64,000 nt of DNA from Achromobacter sp. UMC46 (GTDB taxonomy: Bacteria; Pseudomonadota; Gammaproteobacteria; Burkholderiales; Burkholderiaceae_B), in assembly GCF_014170335.1 (NCBI RefSeq), contig NZ_LZZS01000004.1, positions 744,001-808,000 of the forward strand. The letters run 5' to 3'. Positions 17,442-27,035 of the stretch are shown piece after piece. Each line of letters begins with the position of its first letter. Positions within the stretch are counted from its first letter, which is position 1. The notes beneath the pieces are model-generated. The model searched no databases. It was not told where the DNA came from and saw nothing but the letters and a program-made list of their open reading frames with translations. A program made the translations under genes and the position numbers.

Positions 17442-17483
17442 CGCCTTTGATCGGGCGAAGCGCGCTTCACCCGATCAAAGGCG
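17442..17483. terminator. Long inverted repeat, bidirectional terminator between convergent units
   Basis: Arms 17442-17455 and 17470-17483 are a perfect 14-bp inverted repeat (core CCTTTGATCGGG). The centre (17457-17462 and 17463-17468) is a further perfect 6-bp repeat after one mismatch. It sits between the LuxR gene stop (17431) and the wcaI stop (17491). There is no long T-run, so termination strength is uncertain. Confidence 0.65.
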
Positions 17484-17490
17484 CCTTGCT

Positions 17491-18765
17491 TCAGATGTCG
17501 CCCTCGCGCGTCGGCGTTTTCAATGGAGCGGGCGTCTTGGCGGGCGTGCCCGCCACCGCAGCGAACTCGCGCTCGGCCGCGGCCAGCACCGCGTCCACGT
17601 GCAGATGGGTCAGCGCATAGCGGCGAGCGCAAGCGCCCAGGGTTTCCCGGGCCAGGGGATCGTCGCTTAGCGTGCGCACGGCCTGCGCCATGGCATCGGC
17701 ATCCTCGGGCGGCGCGAGCAGCCCGCATTGCGCGACGACGGCGGCCAGCTCGGTGCCGGCCGCGGCGCCGCAGACGACGGGCCGGCCGCTGGCCAGCATG
17801 CCCGTCAGCTTGGACGGCATGACCAGATCGGCCGCGCCGGCACGTTGCGGCAATAAGTGGATGTCCGCGGTATTGAGCAGCGCGCCCAGCCGCGCGGCAG
17901 GTTGCAGATCCAGGAACACGACGCGCGGCAGCCCTTCGCAACGCGCCTGCAGCGGTGCGCGCTCGGGTCCCTGGCCGCAGAACACGAACCATAGCCGCGT
18001 GTCGCCGGACAGCAGCCGCGCCACGCCGGCCAGCGTCTGCAATCCCTGCTTTCCACCCATGTTGCCGGAGTACAGGGCGACGACCGCGTCCGCGGGAATG
18101 CCCAACTCGGCGCGGTAGTCGCCGCCGTCCGCGCGCGGCGTGATGGCGTTGACGTCGATCCAGTTGGGCAGCAGCACCGCGCGCTCGGGCGAAACGCCCT
18201 TGGCCAGCGCCAGGTCCAGCATGCGGTGCGAAATCGTTGACACGCGGTCGAAGCGGCGCATCAGCCAGCGTTCCGCCCGCCTGACCAGCGCCCGCAGGCC
18301 GGCGCCCTTGAGCAGGCCCAGCTCGAATGCCGCATCGACTTCGTAATCCTGGATGTGCAGCCACGCGCGCGCGCCGCACAATCGCGCCGTCAGCCAGGCG
18401 GCGGGCGCGCAGAATAGCGCCGGCTCCACCACGAGGATAAGGTCCGGCCGGCCGGCCGCCGCGCGCAGCAGCGACGGCAGGCTGGACACGGCGAAGCTTG
18501 CCAGATGGATCAGGCGCTTCAGCCCGCCGGGACGGGCGGGCACCCACAGGGGCGTGCGGCGCACGGTGACGCCGGCGCGCTGCTCCTTGCGGTAGCGGCC
18601 GGCGCGGTAGCCGTCGTGGACCTGCCATTGCGGGTAGTAGGGCGGCGCGGTCACGACGCTGACGTCGTGGCCGCGCGCGGCCAGCCATTCGGCCATTTCG
18701 GCGCTGTACTTGCCGATGCCGGTCAGTTCCGGCGCGTAGTTGATGCCGTAGATCAATATCTTCAT
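17491..18765 (-). CDS. wcaI: WcaI-type glycosyltransferase (GT4) of exopolysaccharide synthesis
   Basis: The 424-residue protein begins MKILIYGINYAPELTGIGKY, the hallmark N-terminus of WcaI-type colanic acid glycosyltransferases. It continues with AEMAEWLAARGHDVSVVTAPPYYP. The C-terminal half has the GT4 nucleotide-sugar region (LYSGNMGGKQGLQTL, LLPQRAGAADLVMPSKLTGM). It would add a sugar to the lipid-linked repeat unit on the cytoplasmic face. Last gene of the long minus-strand operon; its ATG (18765) overlaps the acetyltransferase stop by 4 bp. In-frame codons upstream belong to the shadow of the acetyltransferase gene. Confidence 0.9.
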   Translation of the reverse strand: MKILIYGINYAPELTGIGKYSAEMAEWLAARGHDVSVVTAPPYYPQWQVHDGYRAGRYRKEQRAGVTVRRTPLWVPARPGGLKRLIHLASFAVSSLPSLLRAAAGRPDLILVVEPALFCAPAAWLTARLCGARAWLHIQDYEVDAAFELGLLKGAGLRALVRRAERWLMRRFDRVSTISHRMLDLALAKGVSPERAVLLPNWIDVNAITPRADGGDYRAELGIPADAVVALYSGNMGGKQGLQTLAGVARLLSGDTRLWFVFCGQGPERAPLQARCEGLPRVVFLDLQPAARLGALLNTADIHLLPQRAGAADLVMPSKLTGMLASGRPVVCGAAAGTELAAVVAQCGLLAPPEDADAMAQAVRTLSDDPLARETLGACARRYALTHLHVDAVLAAAEREFAAVAGTPAKTPAPLKTPTREGDI

Positions 18766-19322
18766 GGCGGTGTCGGCAGGCGGGGGCGGACGGGCCGGCA
18801 GGGGTTGCCGTGGCACACCATCGCGGCCGGCATGTTGCGGAACACCGAACTGCGCGCGCCCACGACGGCCTCGCGGCCGATGGTCACGCCGGGGCCGACG
18901 AACACGTCCGTCGCCACCCAGGCGCCGTCCTCGACGCGCACCGCGCGTTCGCGCAACGGGAAATCCGGCCGGCCCGCGTCGTGGTCGGCGGCGCACAGGT
19001 AGCTGCGTTGCGACACCACGGCGTGCGCGCCGATATGGATGGGCCCCAGGCTGTAGATCACGGCGTCGTCGCCGATCCAGGCGTAGTCGCCGATCTGGAC
19101 CTTCCACGGATAGGTCACCGTGGCGGTCGGCCGGATCAGCACCTTGCGGCCCACCTGCGCGCCGAAGCAGCGCAGCAGCCAGCGGCGAAAGCCATAGGCC
19201 ACCTGGGGTGACCATCGGAACACCGTGCCTTGCACCATCCACCATAGCTGCACGGTCAACGCGGATCGGCCGCGCTGGCCCGGGGCCAGCGCAAAGCGGT
19301 CCAGTTGCTGAAGCGTGCTCAT
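18762..19322 (-). CDS. wcaF: WcaF-type acetyltransferase (left-handed beta-helix)
   Basis: The 186-residue protein has hexapeptide-repeat character: RPTATVTYPWKVQIGDYAWI, then IHIGAHAVVSQRSYL, VFVGPGVTIGREAVVGARSS. The AADHDAGRPDFPL segment with the histidine is typical of the WcaF family. It probably O-acetylates a sugar of the repeat unit using acetyl-CoA. ATG 19322 overlaps the preceding glycosyltransferase stop by 4 bp; upstream codons in frame are the shadow of that gene. Its presence suggests a decorated, colanic-acid-like polymer. Confidence 0.88.
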   Translation of the reverse strand: MSTLQQLDRFALAPGQRGRSALTVQLWWMVQGTVFRWSPQVAYGFRRWLLRCFGAQVGRKVLIRPTATVTYPWKVQIGDYAWIGDDAVIYSLGPIHIGAHAVVSQRSYLCAADHDAGRPDFPLRERAVRVEDGAWVATDVFVGPGVTIGREAVVGARSSVFRNMPAAMVCHGNPCRPVRPRLPTPP

Positions 19323-20206
19323 TTGGCGGCCCCCGCCACGGTATCGGCCTGCGTGTCGCCCGCCCGGGCCTCGCGCGCCTTCTGCAGCTCTTCGGTCTTG
19401 ATGCGGATCTGCCAGTAGTACATGGCGCGCGCCACCGCGTAGTCGTAGCCGGCCTTGCCGTCCAGGAATCCCAGGCGGAAGACGTAGGAATGCAGGAAAG
19501 AAATCGGCGCCTTGAACGGCATGGCCTGGAAGATGCGCTTGAGCAGCGCGCGCGCGCCCACGTTGGCCTCGCGCGGATCGTTCATCAGGCCTTTGGTGCG
19601 CAGGTTGGCTTCCCAGTCCGAGTAGCGGTTGTGCTTGTCGAAATAGTGGAAGAGCGAATCGTGGTCGTTGTGCACCATGCGCTGGCGCAGCGCGAAGGTC
19701 TCGCCCTGGACTTGCGGCTGGTAGTGGCCTTCGACCTCCCACATGTGCGCCACGTCCAGATCGTCGTAGTCCAGGAAGCGGGATTGGTCCCGCGCCAGCA
19801 GCGCCAGTTTGTAGACGCGATGGCCGTGTTCCAGCTTCTTGCCGCAGAAAACGTAGTCGAAAGGCACGAAGGCGCCGCCCGCGCCTGCTGCGAAGCGCGG
19901 CAGCGTTTCACGGATTTCGGCGGCCAGCCCGGGCGTCATCTCCTCGTCGGCGTCCACGTACAGCACGACCGGGTGCGAGAACGGCAGTTGTTCCAGGCAC
20001 CACTGCTTCTTCTTGGGGTACTTGCCGTTCCACTGGAAGTTCGAGACGCGGGCGCCCAGCGCCGCGGCCATCGCGCAGGTGGCGTCGGTGCTGTTGGAGT
20101 CCACCACGAATACTTCGTCGAACTCCCCCAGCGCCTTCAGGCACTTGGTGATGTTGCGTTCCTCGTTCTTCGTCATGACAACTACGGAAACCGGTATTTT
20201 CTGCAT
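19319..20206 (-). CDS. Glycosyltransferase family 2 (WaaE/KdtX-like)
   Basis: The 295-residue protein starts VSVVVMTKNEERNITKCLKAL, a GT-A fold N-terminus, followed by VVDSNSTDAT and the metal-binding YVDADEEM (DXD-like). The middle and C-terminal parts (EGHYQPQV, HYFDKHNRYSDWEANL) follow the WaaE/KdtX branch of GT2. Sugar specificity cannot be read from sequence. It lies 13 bp after the GT4 gene and overlaps wcaF by 4 bp. The start MQKIPVSV is the only reasonable one. Confidence 0.88.
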   Translation of the reverse strand: MQKIPVSVVVMTKNEERNITKCLKALGEFDEVFVVDSNSTDATCAMAAALGARVSNFQWNGKYPKKKQWCLEQLPFSHPVVLYVDADEEMTPGLAAEIRETLPRFAAGAGGAFVPFDYVFCGKKLEHGHRVYKLALLARDQSRFLDYDDLDVAHMWEVEGHYQPQVQGETFALRQRMVHNDHDSLFHYFDKHNRYSDWEANLRTKGLMNDPREANVGARALLKRIFQAMPFKAPISFLHSYVFRLGFLDGKAGYDYAVARAMYYWQIRIKTEELQKAREARAGDTQADTVAGAAK

Positions 20207-20219
20207 GATGCTGTCCTGT

Positions 20220-21347
20220 TCAGGGCGTGCCGCGTTGCATCAGCGGCTGGAATAGCGCAATGACGTTGCGGCAGTGCCGCTCCAGGGAAAAGGCGTCGGC
20301 GCGTTCGGGGCCTTGGGCGGCCAGTTGTTCGCGGATGCTGCCGTCGTAGGCCAGGCGGCGCACGGCATCCGCCAGTGCGGCCGCGTCGCCCACCGGCACG
20401 AGCAGTCCGTAGCGCCCGGCGTCCAGGATTTCGGCCGGCCCATGGGGACAGTCGGTGGAGATCACCGGCACGCCCAGGCATAGCGCTTCGACCAGCACAT
20501 TGCCGAAGCTTTCGCGGATGGAGGTCAGCGCGAAGGCGCCCGCGCCCGCGATCACGGGGAACGGGTTGTCGATGTGGCCGGCCAGTGTGACGGACGTGCG
20601 GGACGGGCGTTCGTCGATGCGCTTTTGCAGCGCCGCGTGCTCGGAGCCTTCGCCCAGGATGGTGAACGCGATGCCGGGGTCGTCCAGCAGCGCGGCGGCA
20701 TCGACCAGGGTGGCATAGTCCTTCACTGCTTCCAGCCGCCCGACGGCCACCACGTGATAGGGCGTCTTGGCGTCGCCTTCGGGCCGTTGGGCGCCTTGCC
20801 TGCGCACGTTGTCCAGCGGCACGCCGTTGTAGATGGTGTGGACCTTGCCGCGCAGCGGCGGAAACATGCTGACCAGGTCTTCCTTCACGCCGCGCGATAC
20901 GCCCACGACGGCGTCGTGCCGGCGGTACGTCTGGCTGACCAGCCAGCACTTCAGGCGCCGCATCCGGGACGCGCCGTAATGGATGGCCGGGCTGCTGTGC
21001 TCAAACGCAACGGTCCGGAAGGTGCCGCCCAGGAACTTCCTGGCCAGGACGACCAGCATGTTGCACAACAAGCCGTGCGAGCACACGATGGCGGGCTTGT
21101 CGCGCCGGATCTGGGCAACCAGGCGCATGAACGCCAGCGGCAGCATCAGCCTGAGCTTGGTGGGCGATTCGATGATCGGCAGCGCGCGGGTGACCTTCGG
21201 GTTGCCGACCGGATATTCGCGGTTGCGCGAGCGCAGCAGGAACAGCGCGGAATCCACGCCCTGTTCGGGCAGCGCATCCACGATGAAGGCGACGCATCTT
21301 CCGACGCCGCCGTGCAGGTCCGGCGCGACAAACAAGACATCAGGCAT
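20220..21347 (-). CDS. Glycosyltransferase family 4
   Basis: The 375-residue protein has the GT4/GT-B layout: N-terminal DVLFVAPDLHGGVGRCVAFI with the glycine-rich acceptor loop, and C-terminal VAVGRLEAVKDYATLVDAAA, then SIRESFGNVLVEALCLGVPV with the EX7E-type region. It retains the stereochemistry of the sugar donor. It overlaps the end of the polymerase gene by 8 bp, showing tight coupling within the operon. Substrate unknown; candidates are GDP-fucose, GDP-mannose and UDP-galactose made by neighbouring genes. Confidence 0.88.
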   Translation of the reverse strand: MPDVLFVAPDLHGGVGRCVAFIVDALPEQGVDSALFLLRSRNREYPVGNPKVTRALPIIESPTKLRLMLPLAFMRLVAQIRRDKPAIVCSHGLLCNMLVVLARKFLGGTFRTVAFEHSSPAIHYGASRMRRLKCWLVSQTYRRHDAVVGVSRGVKEDLVSMFPPLRGKVHTIYNGVPLDNVRRQGAQRPEGDAKTPYHVVAVGRLEAVKDYATLVDAAALLDDPGIAFTILGEGSEHAALQKRIDERPSRTSVTLAGHIDNPFPVIAGAGAFALTSIRESFGNVLVEALCLGVPVISTDCPHGPAEILDAGRYGLLVPVGDAAALADAVRRLAYDGSIREQLAAQGPERADAFSLERHCRNVIALFQPLMQRGTP

Positions 21348-22644
21348 GGGGAATCACTCGCGGTAGCGCCTGGCGCGCGGCGCCCGGGCGGTGGCTGGGG
21401 GTGAACGGCGCGGCCGGCGTCTCGGCATGCGGCACGGGCATGATCTGCGCATTGCGCATCAGCGACAGGCAATAGCACAGCAGGAAGCCGGTAAAGGCGG
21501 TCTTGGGCGCATACGCCAGACCGCCCGACAGCGAATCGATGAAGATGTAGATGGGGGCGGTCGCCAGCAGATAGCGCCGGTGCATCTCCAGCCCGGGATG
21601 GTGGTAGCGCTTGAGCAGCGTCAGCAGCAGGATCAGCAGCGGCGGCAGCATGATCATGATGGTGCCCACCACGCCGAACTTCATCAGGTAGAACGCCCAG
21701 GAGTTGTGCGCGAACGTGCTGAGCTCGAAGCCGTTTTCGCCCATCACCCAGCTGCGGAAACCGGCGCCCTTGCCGAACACCGGGCTTTCGGCGAAGAAAT
21801 CCATCTGCCCCTGCATTTCCTGGATGCGCGCGCCATAGCTGGAATCCTCGTCCAGTTTTTCGACGCTGAAGATGCGGTTGGCCAGCACGTCCAGGTAGCC
21901 GATGCTGGCGAACACCAGTACGCCGGCGACGGCGGCGGGCGCGAAGATCAGCACGGCGCGGCGGCGGATCTCGGGGCTTGAACCCAGCAGCACGGCGATC
22001 AGCACCGACACCGCCAACTGCAGGTATTGGCTGCGGTTCAGCGAGAACACCAGCGCCAGCAGCATGTACACCGTCAGGGCATAGGCCTTGGGGCCCGACA
22101 CGTTCAACGTGCGGCGGAAGTACAGCAGCGACACCACGCCGAACGGAATGGCCCAGACGCCCAGCCGCACGTTGCGCAGCGGGTTGGATACGCTGAAACC
22201 CTGCACTTGCTCCAGCAGCATCAGAGTGGCGACGGCCAGGCAGGCCGCCACGATGTACTTCTGCAGCACGGCATAGGCGGCGGGACTGTCGATGTCCTTG
22301 TAGCAAAGGAACGGCGTGCACAGGAAATAGAACACGATGCGCAGGTCGCGCGCCACATCCCCTGTCTCGATGCCGGGGTGGTGGGCCGACACCAGCAGCA
22401 GATAGATCACCGACATCGCCTGCAAACCCAGCAGCGCGCCCAGCAGCCCGCGCGGCAAGGCGTAGGCGCTGGGTTCGGCCAGCCGCAGCGCCTTGACGGC
22501 CAGCATGGCGACGAACAGCACGTCGAAGGGCGACAGCTTGAAGCTGCCCACGCCCAGGATGAAGCGGTCGTCGTTCAGGGCCAGGGCCGTGAACGCGAAC
22601 AGCCCCAGCAAGTGCAGGGTGGAGAGTCGGCGGTGCGGGCTCAT
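21340..22644 (-). CDS. Wzy-like polysaccharide polymerase / O-antigen ligase family membrane protein
   Basis: The 434-residue protein has about ten to twelve hydrophobic segments and a long extracytoplasmic loop around residues 240-320. The segment FAHNSWAFYLMKFGVVG, just after the loop, resembles the HN-containing region of the O-antigen ligase/polymerase family. With a flippase and Wza/Wzc encoded nearby it is best read as the repeat-unit polymerase of a Wzx/Wzy-dependent system. Such proteins diverge strongly, so the call rests on topology and context. It lies 28 bp after the GT2 gene. Confidence 0.8.
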   Translation of the reverse strand: MSPHRRLSTLHLLGLFAFTALALNDDRFILGVGSFKLSPFDVLFVAMLAVKALRLAEPSAYALPRGLLGALLGLQAMSVIYLLLVSAHHPGIETGDVARDLRIVFYFLCTPFLCYKDIDSPAAYAVLQKYIVAACLAVATLMLLEQVQGFSVSNPLRNVRLGVWAIPFGVVSLLYFRRTLNVSGPKAYALTVYMLLALVFSLNRSQYLQLAVSVLIAVLLGSSPEIRRRAVLIFAPAAVAGVLVFASIGYLDVLANRIFSVEKLDEDSSYGARIQEMQGQMDFFAESPVFGKGAGFRSWVMGENGFELSTFAHNSWAFYLMKFGVVGTIMIMLPPLLILLLTLLKRYHHPGLEMHRRYLLATAPIYIFIDSLSGGLAYAPKTAFTGFLLCYCLSLMRNAQIMPVPHAETPAAPFTPSHRPGAARQALPRVIPHA

Positions 22645-22672
22645 GCGAAGCTCCGTTTAGTGTTCACAGGCC

Positions 22673-23575
22673 CTAGTGCGCGGCCCAGTCGTCGCGTCCG
22701 AAGATCTTGGTGGTCAGCTTTTCGAACAGGTATGACAGGTCTCCCTGGCGGGCGTGCGCGGCCACCTTCGATGCGCGGCACGACAGTTCGAACAGCCGGC
22801 CCAGCCCCGGTTCGGTGCGCCGGATGCGGGTCACGATCTGTTCGCGTTCTTCCAGCAGCACGTCCTGCATCAGGGCGGTCTTGGTCTCGTCATGCGCCGT
22901 ATAGACCCCCAGCGCGTCCGGCACGATCAGGTTCTTGCCTTCGCGCAGCAGCCGGCTCCACAGCTCCAGGTCCATGCAGTAGCGCATGCTTTCCTGCAGC
23001 AGCCCGTACTTGCGCAGCAGGTCGCGGCGGAAGATGGCCGACTGGTTGGGGATCGACGCCTTCACCACCGTCAGCGTGCCGCGGTTGACCGGCGTGTAGT
23101 GGATCTTGCGGAAGATCTGGTTGTTGGCGTCGGCCACGAACAGGTTGCCGCTGACGATCGGCGCGCGGCCCCGCGCGGCGGCCGTCCCCAGCTTGCGCAG
23201 CGCGCCCGGAAAATACAGGTCGTCGGAATTCTGCCAGCCGACGTAGTCGCCGGTGGCGCGCTCGAACCCCTTGTTGATGGCATGCGACTGGCCGCGGTCC
23301 GGGGTGCTTTCCCAATAGGTCAGGTAACGCTCGTACTTGCGGATGATGTCCACGCTGCCGTCTGTCGACCCGCCGTCGATGATGATGTACTCCAGCCGCG
23401 GATAGCCTTGGTTCAGCACGGAAAGGATGGTGCGTTCCAGGAACTTGGCCTGGTTGAACGAGGGGGTCACGATGGTCACCTTGGGCAACAGGCCCCCGGC
23501 GATCGGCGCGGGCGGGCGGAGCTCGCGGACGAAGTCGATGAGCTGACGTGAGTACTCGTTATGACGCTTGCGCAT
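22673..23575 (-). CDS. Glycosyltransferase family 2 (WcaE/PssE-like)
   Basis: The 300-residue protein has a GT-A fold: PKVTIVTPSFNQAKFLERTI, LEYIIIDGGSTDGSVDII, and ATGDYVGWQNSDDLYFPGAL with the DD metal site. The IIIDGGSTDGS and SDD pattern is typical of this GT2 group. Start ATG 23575 (MRKRHNEYS) is chosen because GAGG lies 6 bp upstream. ATG 23590 would add MLRSY but has no ribosome-binding site. The gene lies 22 bp after the flippase gene. Specificity unknown. Confidence 0.85.
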   Translation of the reverse strand: MRKRHNEYSRQLIDFVRELRPPAPIAGGLLPKVTIVTPSFNQAKFLERTILSVLNQGYPRLEYIIIDGGSTDGSVDIIRKYERYLTYWESTPDRGQSHAINKGFERATGDYVGWQNSDDLYFPGALRKLGTAAARGRAPIVSGNLFVADANNQIFRKIHYTPVNRGTLTVVKASIPNQSAIFRRDLLRKYGLLQESMRYCMDLELWSRLLREGKNLIVPDALGVYTAHDETKTALMQDVLLEEREQIVTRIRRTEPGLGRLFELSCRASKVAAHARQGDLSYLFEKLTTKIFGRDDWAAH

Positions 23576-23597
23576 GTAGGACCTCAACATGTTGGGG

Positions 23598-24914
23598 TTA
23601 TCGGGTGGCCGCTGGCAATGCGCCCGGGAAGTCGGGGCGGGATTGACGGATGGCGAGTGCCACGCCGGCCAGCGTGATCGCCGCATAGGCCATGCGGCCC
23701 CAGGCCGCGGCGTGCTCGCCCGCCGCGTGTACCAATCCCGCCATGACGCACAGCATCGCCAGCCCGCCCAAGCCGTTCAGGATGGCGACCGCGCGGGAAT
23801 TCCCAAGGCCGAGCAGCGAGAAGTGCGCCGCGGCATTCAGGGACAACAGCCCTGAGGCCACGATCAGCAGCCGGAAGGTGGCGAGATGGCCGGTGGCCAC
23901 GTTGTCGCCCAGCAGCAGGTTCAAGAGCGGATGGCTCACGGCCAGGACCGCCAGCGTGGCGCTGGCCGACAGCACGAGGTTCCACAGCATCATGCGGCGG
24001 ATCTCGCGTTCGGCGGCGCCTGTATATGGCGGCGACACCGACAGGCGGCTGATGCGCGGCATGGCCTTCTGGAAGATCGCCACCGCGGCGGTATGGATGA
24101 TCTGGCCGACCTGCACGCCGACCGTATAGATCGCCAGCGCGGCCGGCCCCATCAGGCTGCCCACCAGCACGCGGTCCACGGAGCCGAACGCCAGCGCGCT
24201 CAGGCTGTTCAGCCAGGACCAGCGGGAAAACTTGAACGCGTCCATCATCGCGGAGCGGTCGCGCACCGGGCGCACCAGCACCCGCCCGTAGGCGCGCGAG
24301 AACACGCGCATCTTCACGGTGCCGGCGACCAGCAGCCCGAACGCCTGGGCCAGGCCCGTCCAGGTGGGGGAGGCGGTCAGCGCGGCCGTGGCGCAGGCCA
24401 GCGCCATCGTGCCGGAACGGCTGAAGACCTCGCACAACGCAGTGGCGCGGAAATCCTCGCGCCCTTTCAGGCAGCCCGAGAACAGTTGGTCATACTGCTG
24501 GGTCAGATAGATGGCCAGCGCCGGCATGGCCAGCAGCGTCACCGCCACGCCGCCGAAGGTCGCGGCGGGCCAGGCCAGGCCGACGACCGCCCACAGCAGC
24601 ACGGCGGCCAACGTGACCACGCCCAGCGCGCAGCCGATCAGCGACATGCTGACGCCCGCCGCACGGTACGCGCCGCCCGGCTCGTGCATCCTTTCGGACA
24701 CCAGCTTGGTCGCGGTCACGGCCGCGCCCAGGTTGGCGGCATTGCCGAATCCGGCCAGCGCGATGATCATCGAATACTGCCCGAAGCCCACCGTGCCCAA
24801 CTGGCGGAACAGGATGGGCAGAGCCACCAGCGCCGCGACCGGGCCGATGCCGTATTCCACCAGCCCCCAGAAGGAAGCGTTGCCGGCGATGTGTTTCCTG
24901 ACGAGTCCAAACAT
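23598..24914 (-). CDS. Wzx-like polysaccharide flippase (MATE/MOP superfamily)
   Basis: The 438-residue protein is hydrophobic almost throughout, with about twelve membrane helices beginning at the segment FWGLVEYGIGPVAALVALPI. This start, followed by LFRQLGTVGFGQYSMIIALAG, is characteristic of oligosaccharide flippases. It would move the lipid-linked repeat unit to the periplasmic side for polymerisation. It is positioned 32 bp after fcl in the operon. The flippase role is from family and context. Confidence 0.85.
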   Translation of the reverse strand: MFGLVRKHIAGNASFWGLVEYGIGPVAALVALPILFRQLGTVGFGQYSMIIALAGFGNAANLGAAVTATKLVSERMHEPGGAYRAAGVSMSLIGCALGVVTLAAVLLWAVVGLAWPAATFGGVAVTLLAMPALAIYLTQQYDQLFSGCLKGREDFRATALCEVFSRSGTMALACATAALTASPTWTGLAQAFGLLVAGTVKMRVFSRAYGRVLVRPVRDRSAMMDAFKFSRWSWLNSLSALAFGSVDRVLVGSLMGPAALAIYTVGVQVGQIIHTAAVAIFQKAMPRISRLSVSPPYTGAAEREIRRMMLWNLVLSASATLAVLAVSHPLLNLLLGDNVATGHLATFRLLIVASGLLSLNAAAHFSLLGLGNSRAVAILNGLGGLAMLCVMAGLVHAAGEHAAAWGRMAYAAITLAGVALAIRQSRPDFPGALPAATR

Positions 24915-24946
24915 CGGGTAGCCTGTCGTTCATGCTGGCGCGGCCG

Positions 24947-25909
24947 TCAGGCCACGGGCAGCGCCTGTCGGGGTTGGTCGGCGCGTTCGCGCAGGAAATG
25001 CCCGTAGGCCAGCGTGATGCCGTCGACGAGCGAAATGCCCGGTTGCCAGCCCAGCGCCTGCATGCGCGACGAATCCATCAGCTTGCGCGGCGTGCCGTCC
25101 GGCTTGCTGGCGTCGTAGACCACGCGTCCGTGGTAACCCACGACACGCGCCACCAGCGCCGCCAGGTCCGCGATGGATATGTCCTTGCCCGCGCCGATGT
25201 TGTAGATGCCCTCGGCGTCGGGATGCTCCATCAGCGTCACGCAGGCCTGGGCCAGGTCGTCCACATAAAGGAACTCGCGCAATGGCGTGCCCGTACCCCA
25301 GATCGTCACGCTTTCCTGGCCCGCTTCGCGGCCCTCGTGGAACTTGCGGATCAGGGCCGGCAGCACATGGCTGCTGTGCAGGTCATAGTTGTCATGCGGA
25401 CCATACAGGTTGGTCGGCATGGCGCAGATGAAGCGCGCGCCGTACTCGCGCTGATAAGCTTCGCACAGCTTCAGGCCCGCGATCTTGGCGATCGCGTAGG
25501 GCTCGTTGGTGGCTTCCAGCGGGCCAGTCAGCAAGGCGTCTTCGCGGATCGGCTGCGGCGCCTCGCGAGGGTAGATGCATGACGAACCCAGAAACAGCAG
25601 CTTGCGCACGCCGGCCGCATAGGCGGCGCGGATCACGTTGCACTGGATCATCAGGTTCTTGTAGAGGAAGTCGACCGGATGATTCTGGTTGGCCAGGATG
25701 CCGCCTACCCGGGCGGCGGCCAGATACACCACATCGACCGGCGTGGTCGAGAAGAAGCGGTGCACCTGGTTCTGGTTTTCCAGGTCCAGCTCGGTCCGGG
25801 TGCGTGTCAGCACCTGCGGATAGCCGCGGCGTTGCAGTTCGCGGGTGATCGCGGCGCCCACCATGCCGCGATGGCCGGCGACAAACACGCGTTGCTCCAG
25901 GTTCGTCAT
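24947..25909 (-). CDS. fcl: GDP-L-fucose synthase
   Basis: The 320-residue short-chain dehydrogenase (also called WcaG) performs epimerisation and NADPH-dependent reduction of GDP-4-keto-6-deoxymannose to GDP-L-fucose. The N-terminal cofactor motif is [10 protein letters not shown], and the catalytic YXXXK is [12 protein letters not shown]. The stretch [20 protein letters not shown] with its cysteine, and [19 protein letters not shown], are diagnostic of this enzyme. It follows gmd by 6 bp, as in colanic acid clusters. Confidence 0.97.
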   Translation of the reverse strand: MTNLEQRVFVAGHRGMVGAAITRELQRRGYPQVLTRTRTELDLENQNQVHRFFSTTPVDVVYLAAARVGGILANQNHPVDFLYKNLMIQCNVIRAAYAAGVRKLLFLGSSCIYPREAPQPIREDALLTGPLEATNEPYAIAKIAGLKLCEAYQREYGARFICAMPTNLYGPHDNYDLHSSHVLPALIRKFHEGREAGQESVTIWGTGTPLREFLYVDDLAQACVTLMEHPDAEGIYNIGAGKDISIADLAALVARVVGYHGRVVYDASKPDGTPRKLMDSSRMQALGWQPGISLVDGITLAYGHFLRERADQPRQALPVA

Positions 25910-25915
25910 GGCGGA

Positions 25916-27025
25916 CTACTCCTTGTAGGCGTAGATTTCATAGCCGTTCTGTTCGACCAGCGCGTCGCGGCGCGCATCCTTCAGGTCGCTCTCCACCATT
26001 TCCTTGACCAGCTGCGCGAACGTCGTGCGCGGCGACCAGCCAAGTTTTTCCCGCGCCTTGGTGGGGTCGCCCAGCAGGGTCTCCACTTCGGTCGGGCGGA
26101 AGTAGCGCGGGTCGACCCGCACGATCACCTGGCCAGGCTTGATGTCATGCACCGGCGAGAACAGCACGGTAGCCGTCTCCTCCAGCCCTTCGCCTTCCCA
26201 GGCGAGCAGGATGCCCAGCTCGCGCGCCGCCGTATTGATGAATTCGCGCACGCTGTACTGCATGCCCGTGGCGATGACGTAGTCTTCCGGCGTGTCCTGC
26301 TGCAGCATCAGCCACTGCATTTCGACGTAGTCGCGGGCGTGGCCCCAGTCGCGCAAGGCCGACAGGTTGCCCAGGTACAGGCATTCCTGCAGGCCCAGCA
26401 CGATGCGCGCCAGGCCGCGGGTGATCTTGCGGGTGACGAAAGTCTCGCCGCGCTTGGGTGATTCATGGTTGAACAGGATGCCGTTGCAGGCGTACATCCC
26501 ATACGCTTCGCGGTAGTTCACGCTGATCCAATAGGCGTAGAGCTTGGCGGCGGCGTAGGGGCTGCGCGGGTAGAAGGGAGTGGTTTCCTTCTGCGGCGTT
26601 TCCTGAACCAGTCCGTACAGCTCGGACGTGGAGGCTTGATAGAAGCGCGCCTTCTCTTCCAGCTTCAGGATGCGGATGGCCTCCAGCAGACGCAAGGTGC
26701 CCAGGCCGTCGGCGTTGGCGGTGTACTCGGGCTCTTCGAACGAGACCCCCACATGGCTCTGCGCGGCCAGGTTGTAGATCTCGTCCGGCTGCACGGATTG
26801 CACGATGCGGATCAGGCTGCACGAATCGGTCATGTCGCCGTGATGCAGCACGAAGTTGCGCGGCTGGTCGTGGGGATCCTGGTACAGGTGGTCGATGCGC
26901 GCAGTGTTGAACAGCGAAGCGCGCCGCTTGATGCCATGGACCTCATAGCCCTTGGCGAGCAGGAACTCCGCCAGATAGGCCCCGTCTTGGCCGGTAACGC
27001 CGGTAATCAGTGCCCGTTTTGGCAT
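25916..27025 (-). CDS. gmd: GDP-mannose 4,6-dehydratase
   Basis: The 369-residue enzyme converts GDP-D-mannose to GDP-4-keto-6-deoxy-D-mannose. It has the NADP-binding [35 protein letters not shown], the STSELYGLV catalytic segment and [10 protein letters not shown] (YXXXK). ATG 27025 is preceded by AAGGA at the right spacing; longer in-frame starts have no ribosome-binding site. It is followed directly by fcl and preceded by a VanZ-like gene. GDP-mannose comes from ManC and ManB of the same locus. Confidence 0.97.
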   Translation of the reverse strand: MPKRALITGVTGQDGAYLAEFLLAKGYEVHGIKRRASLFNTARIDHLYQDPHDQPRNFVLHHGDMTDSCSLIRIVQSVQPDEIYNLAAQSHVGVSFEEPEYTANADGLGTLRLLEAIRILKLEEKARFYQASTSELYGLVQETPQKETTPFYPRSPYAAAKLYAYWISVNYREAYGMYACNGILFNHESPKRGETFVTRKITRGLARIVLGLQECLYLGNLSALRDWGHARDYVEMQWLMLQQDTPEDYVIATGMQYSVREFINTAARELGILLAWEGEGLEETATVLFSPVHDIKPGQVIVRVDPRYFRPTEVETLLGDPTKAREKLGWSPRTTFAQLVKEMVESDLKDARRDALVEQNGYEIYAYKE

Positions 27026-27035
27026 GGTTGTATCC

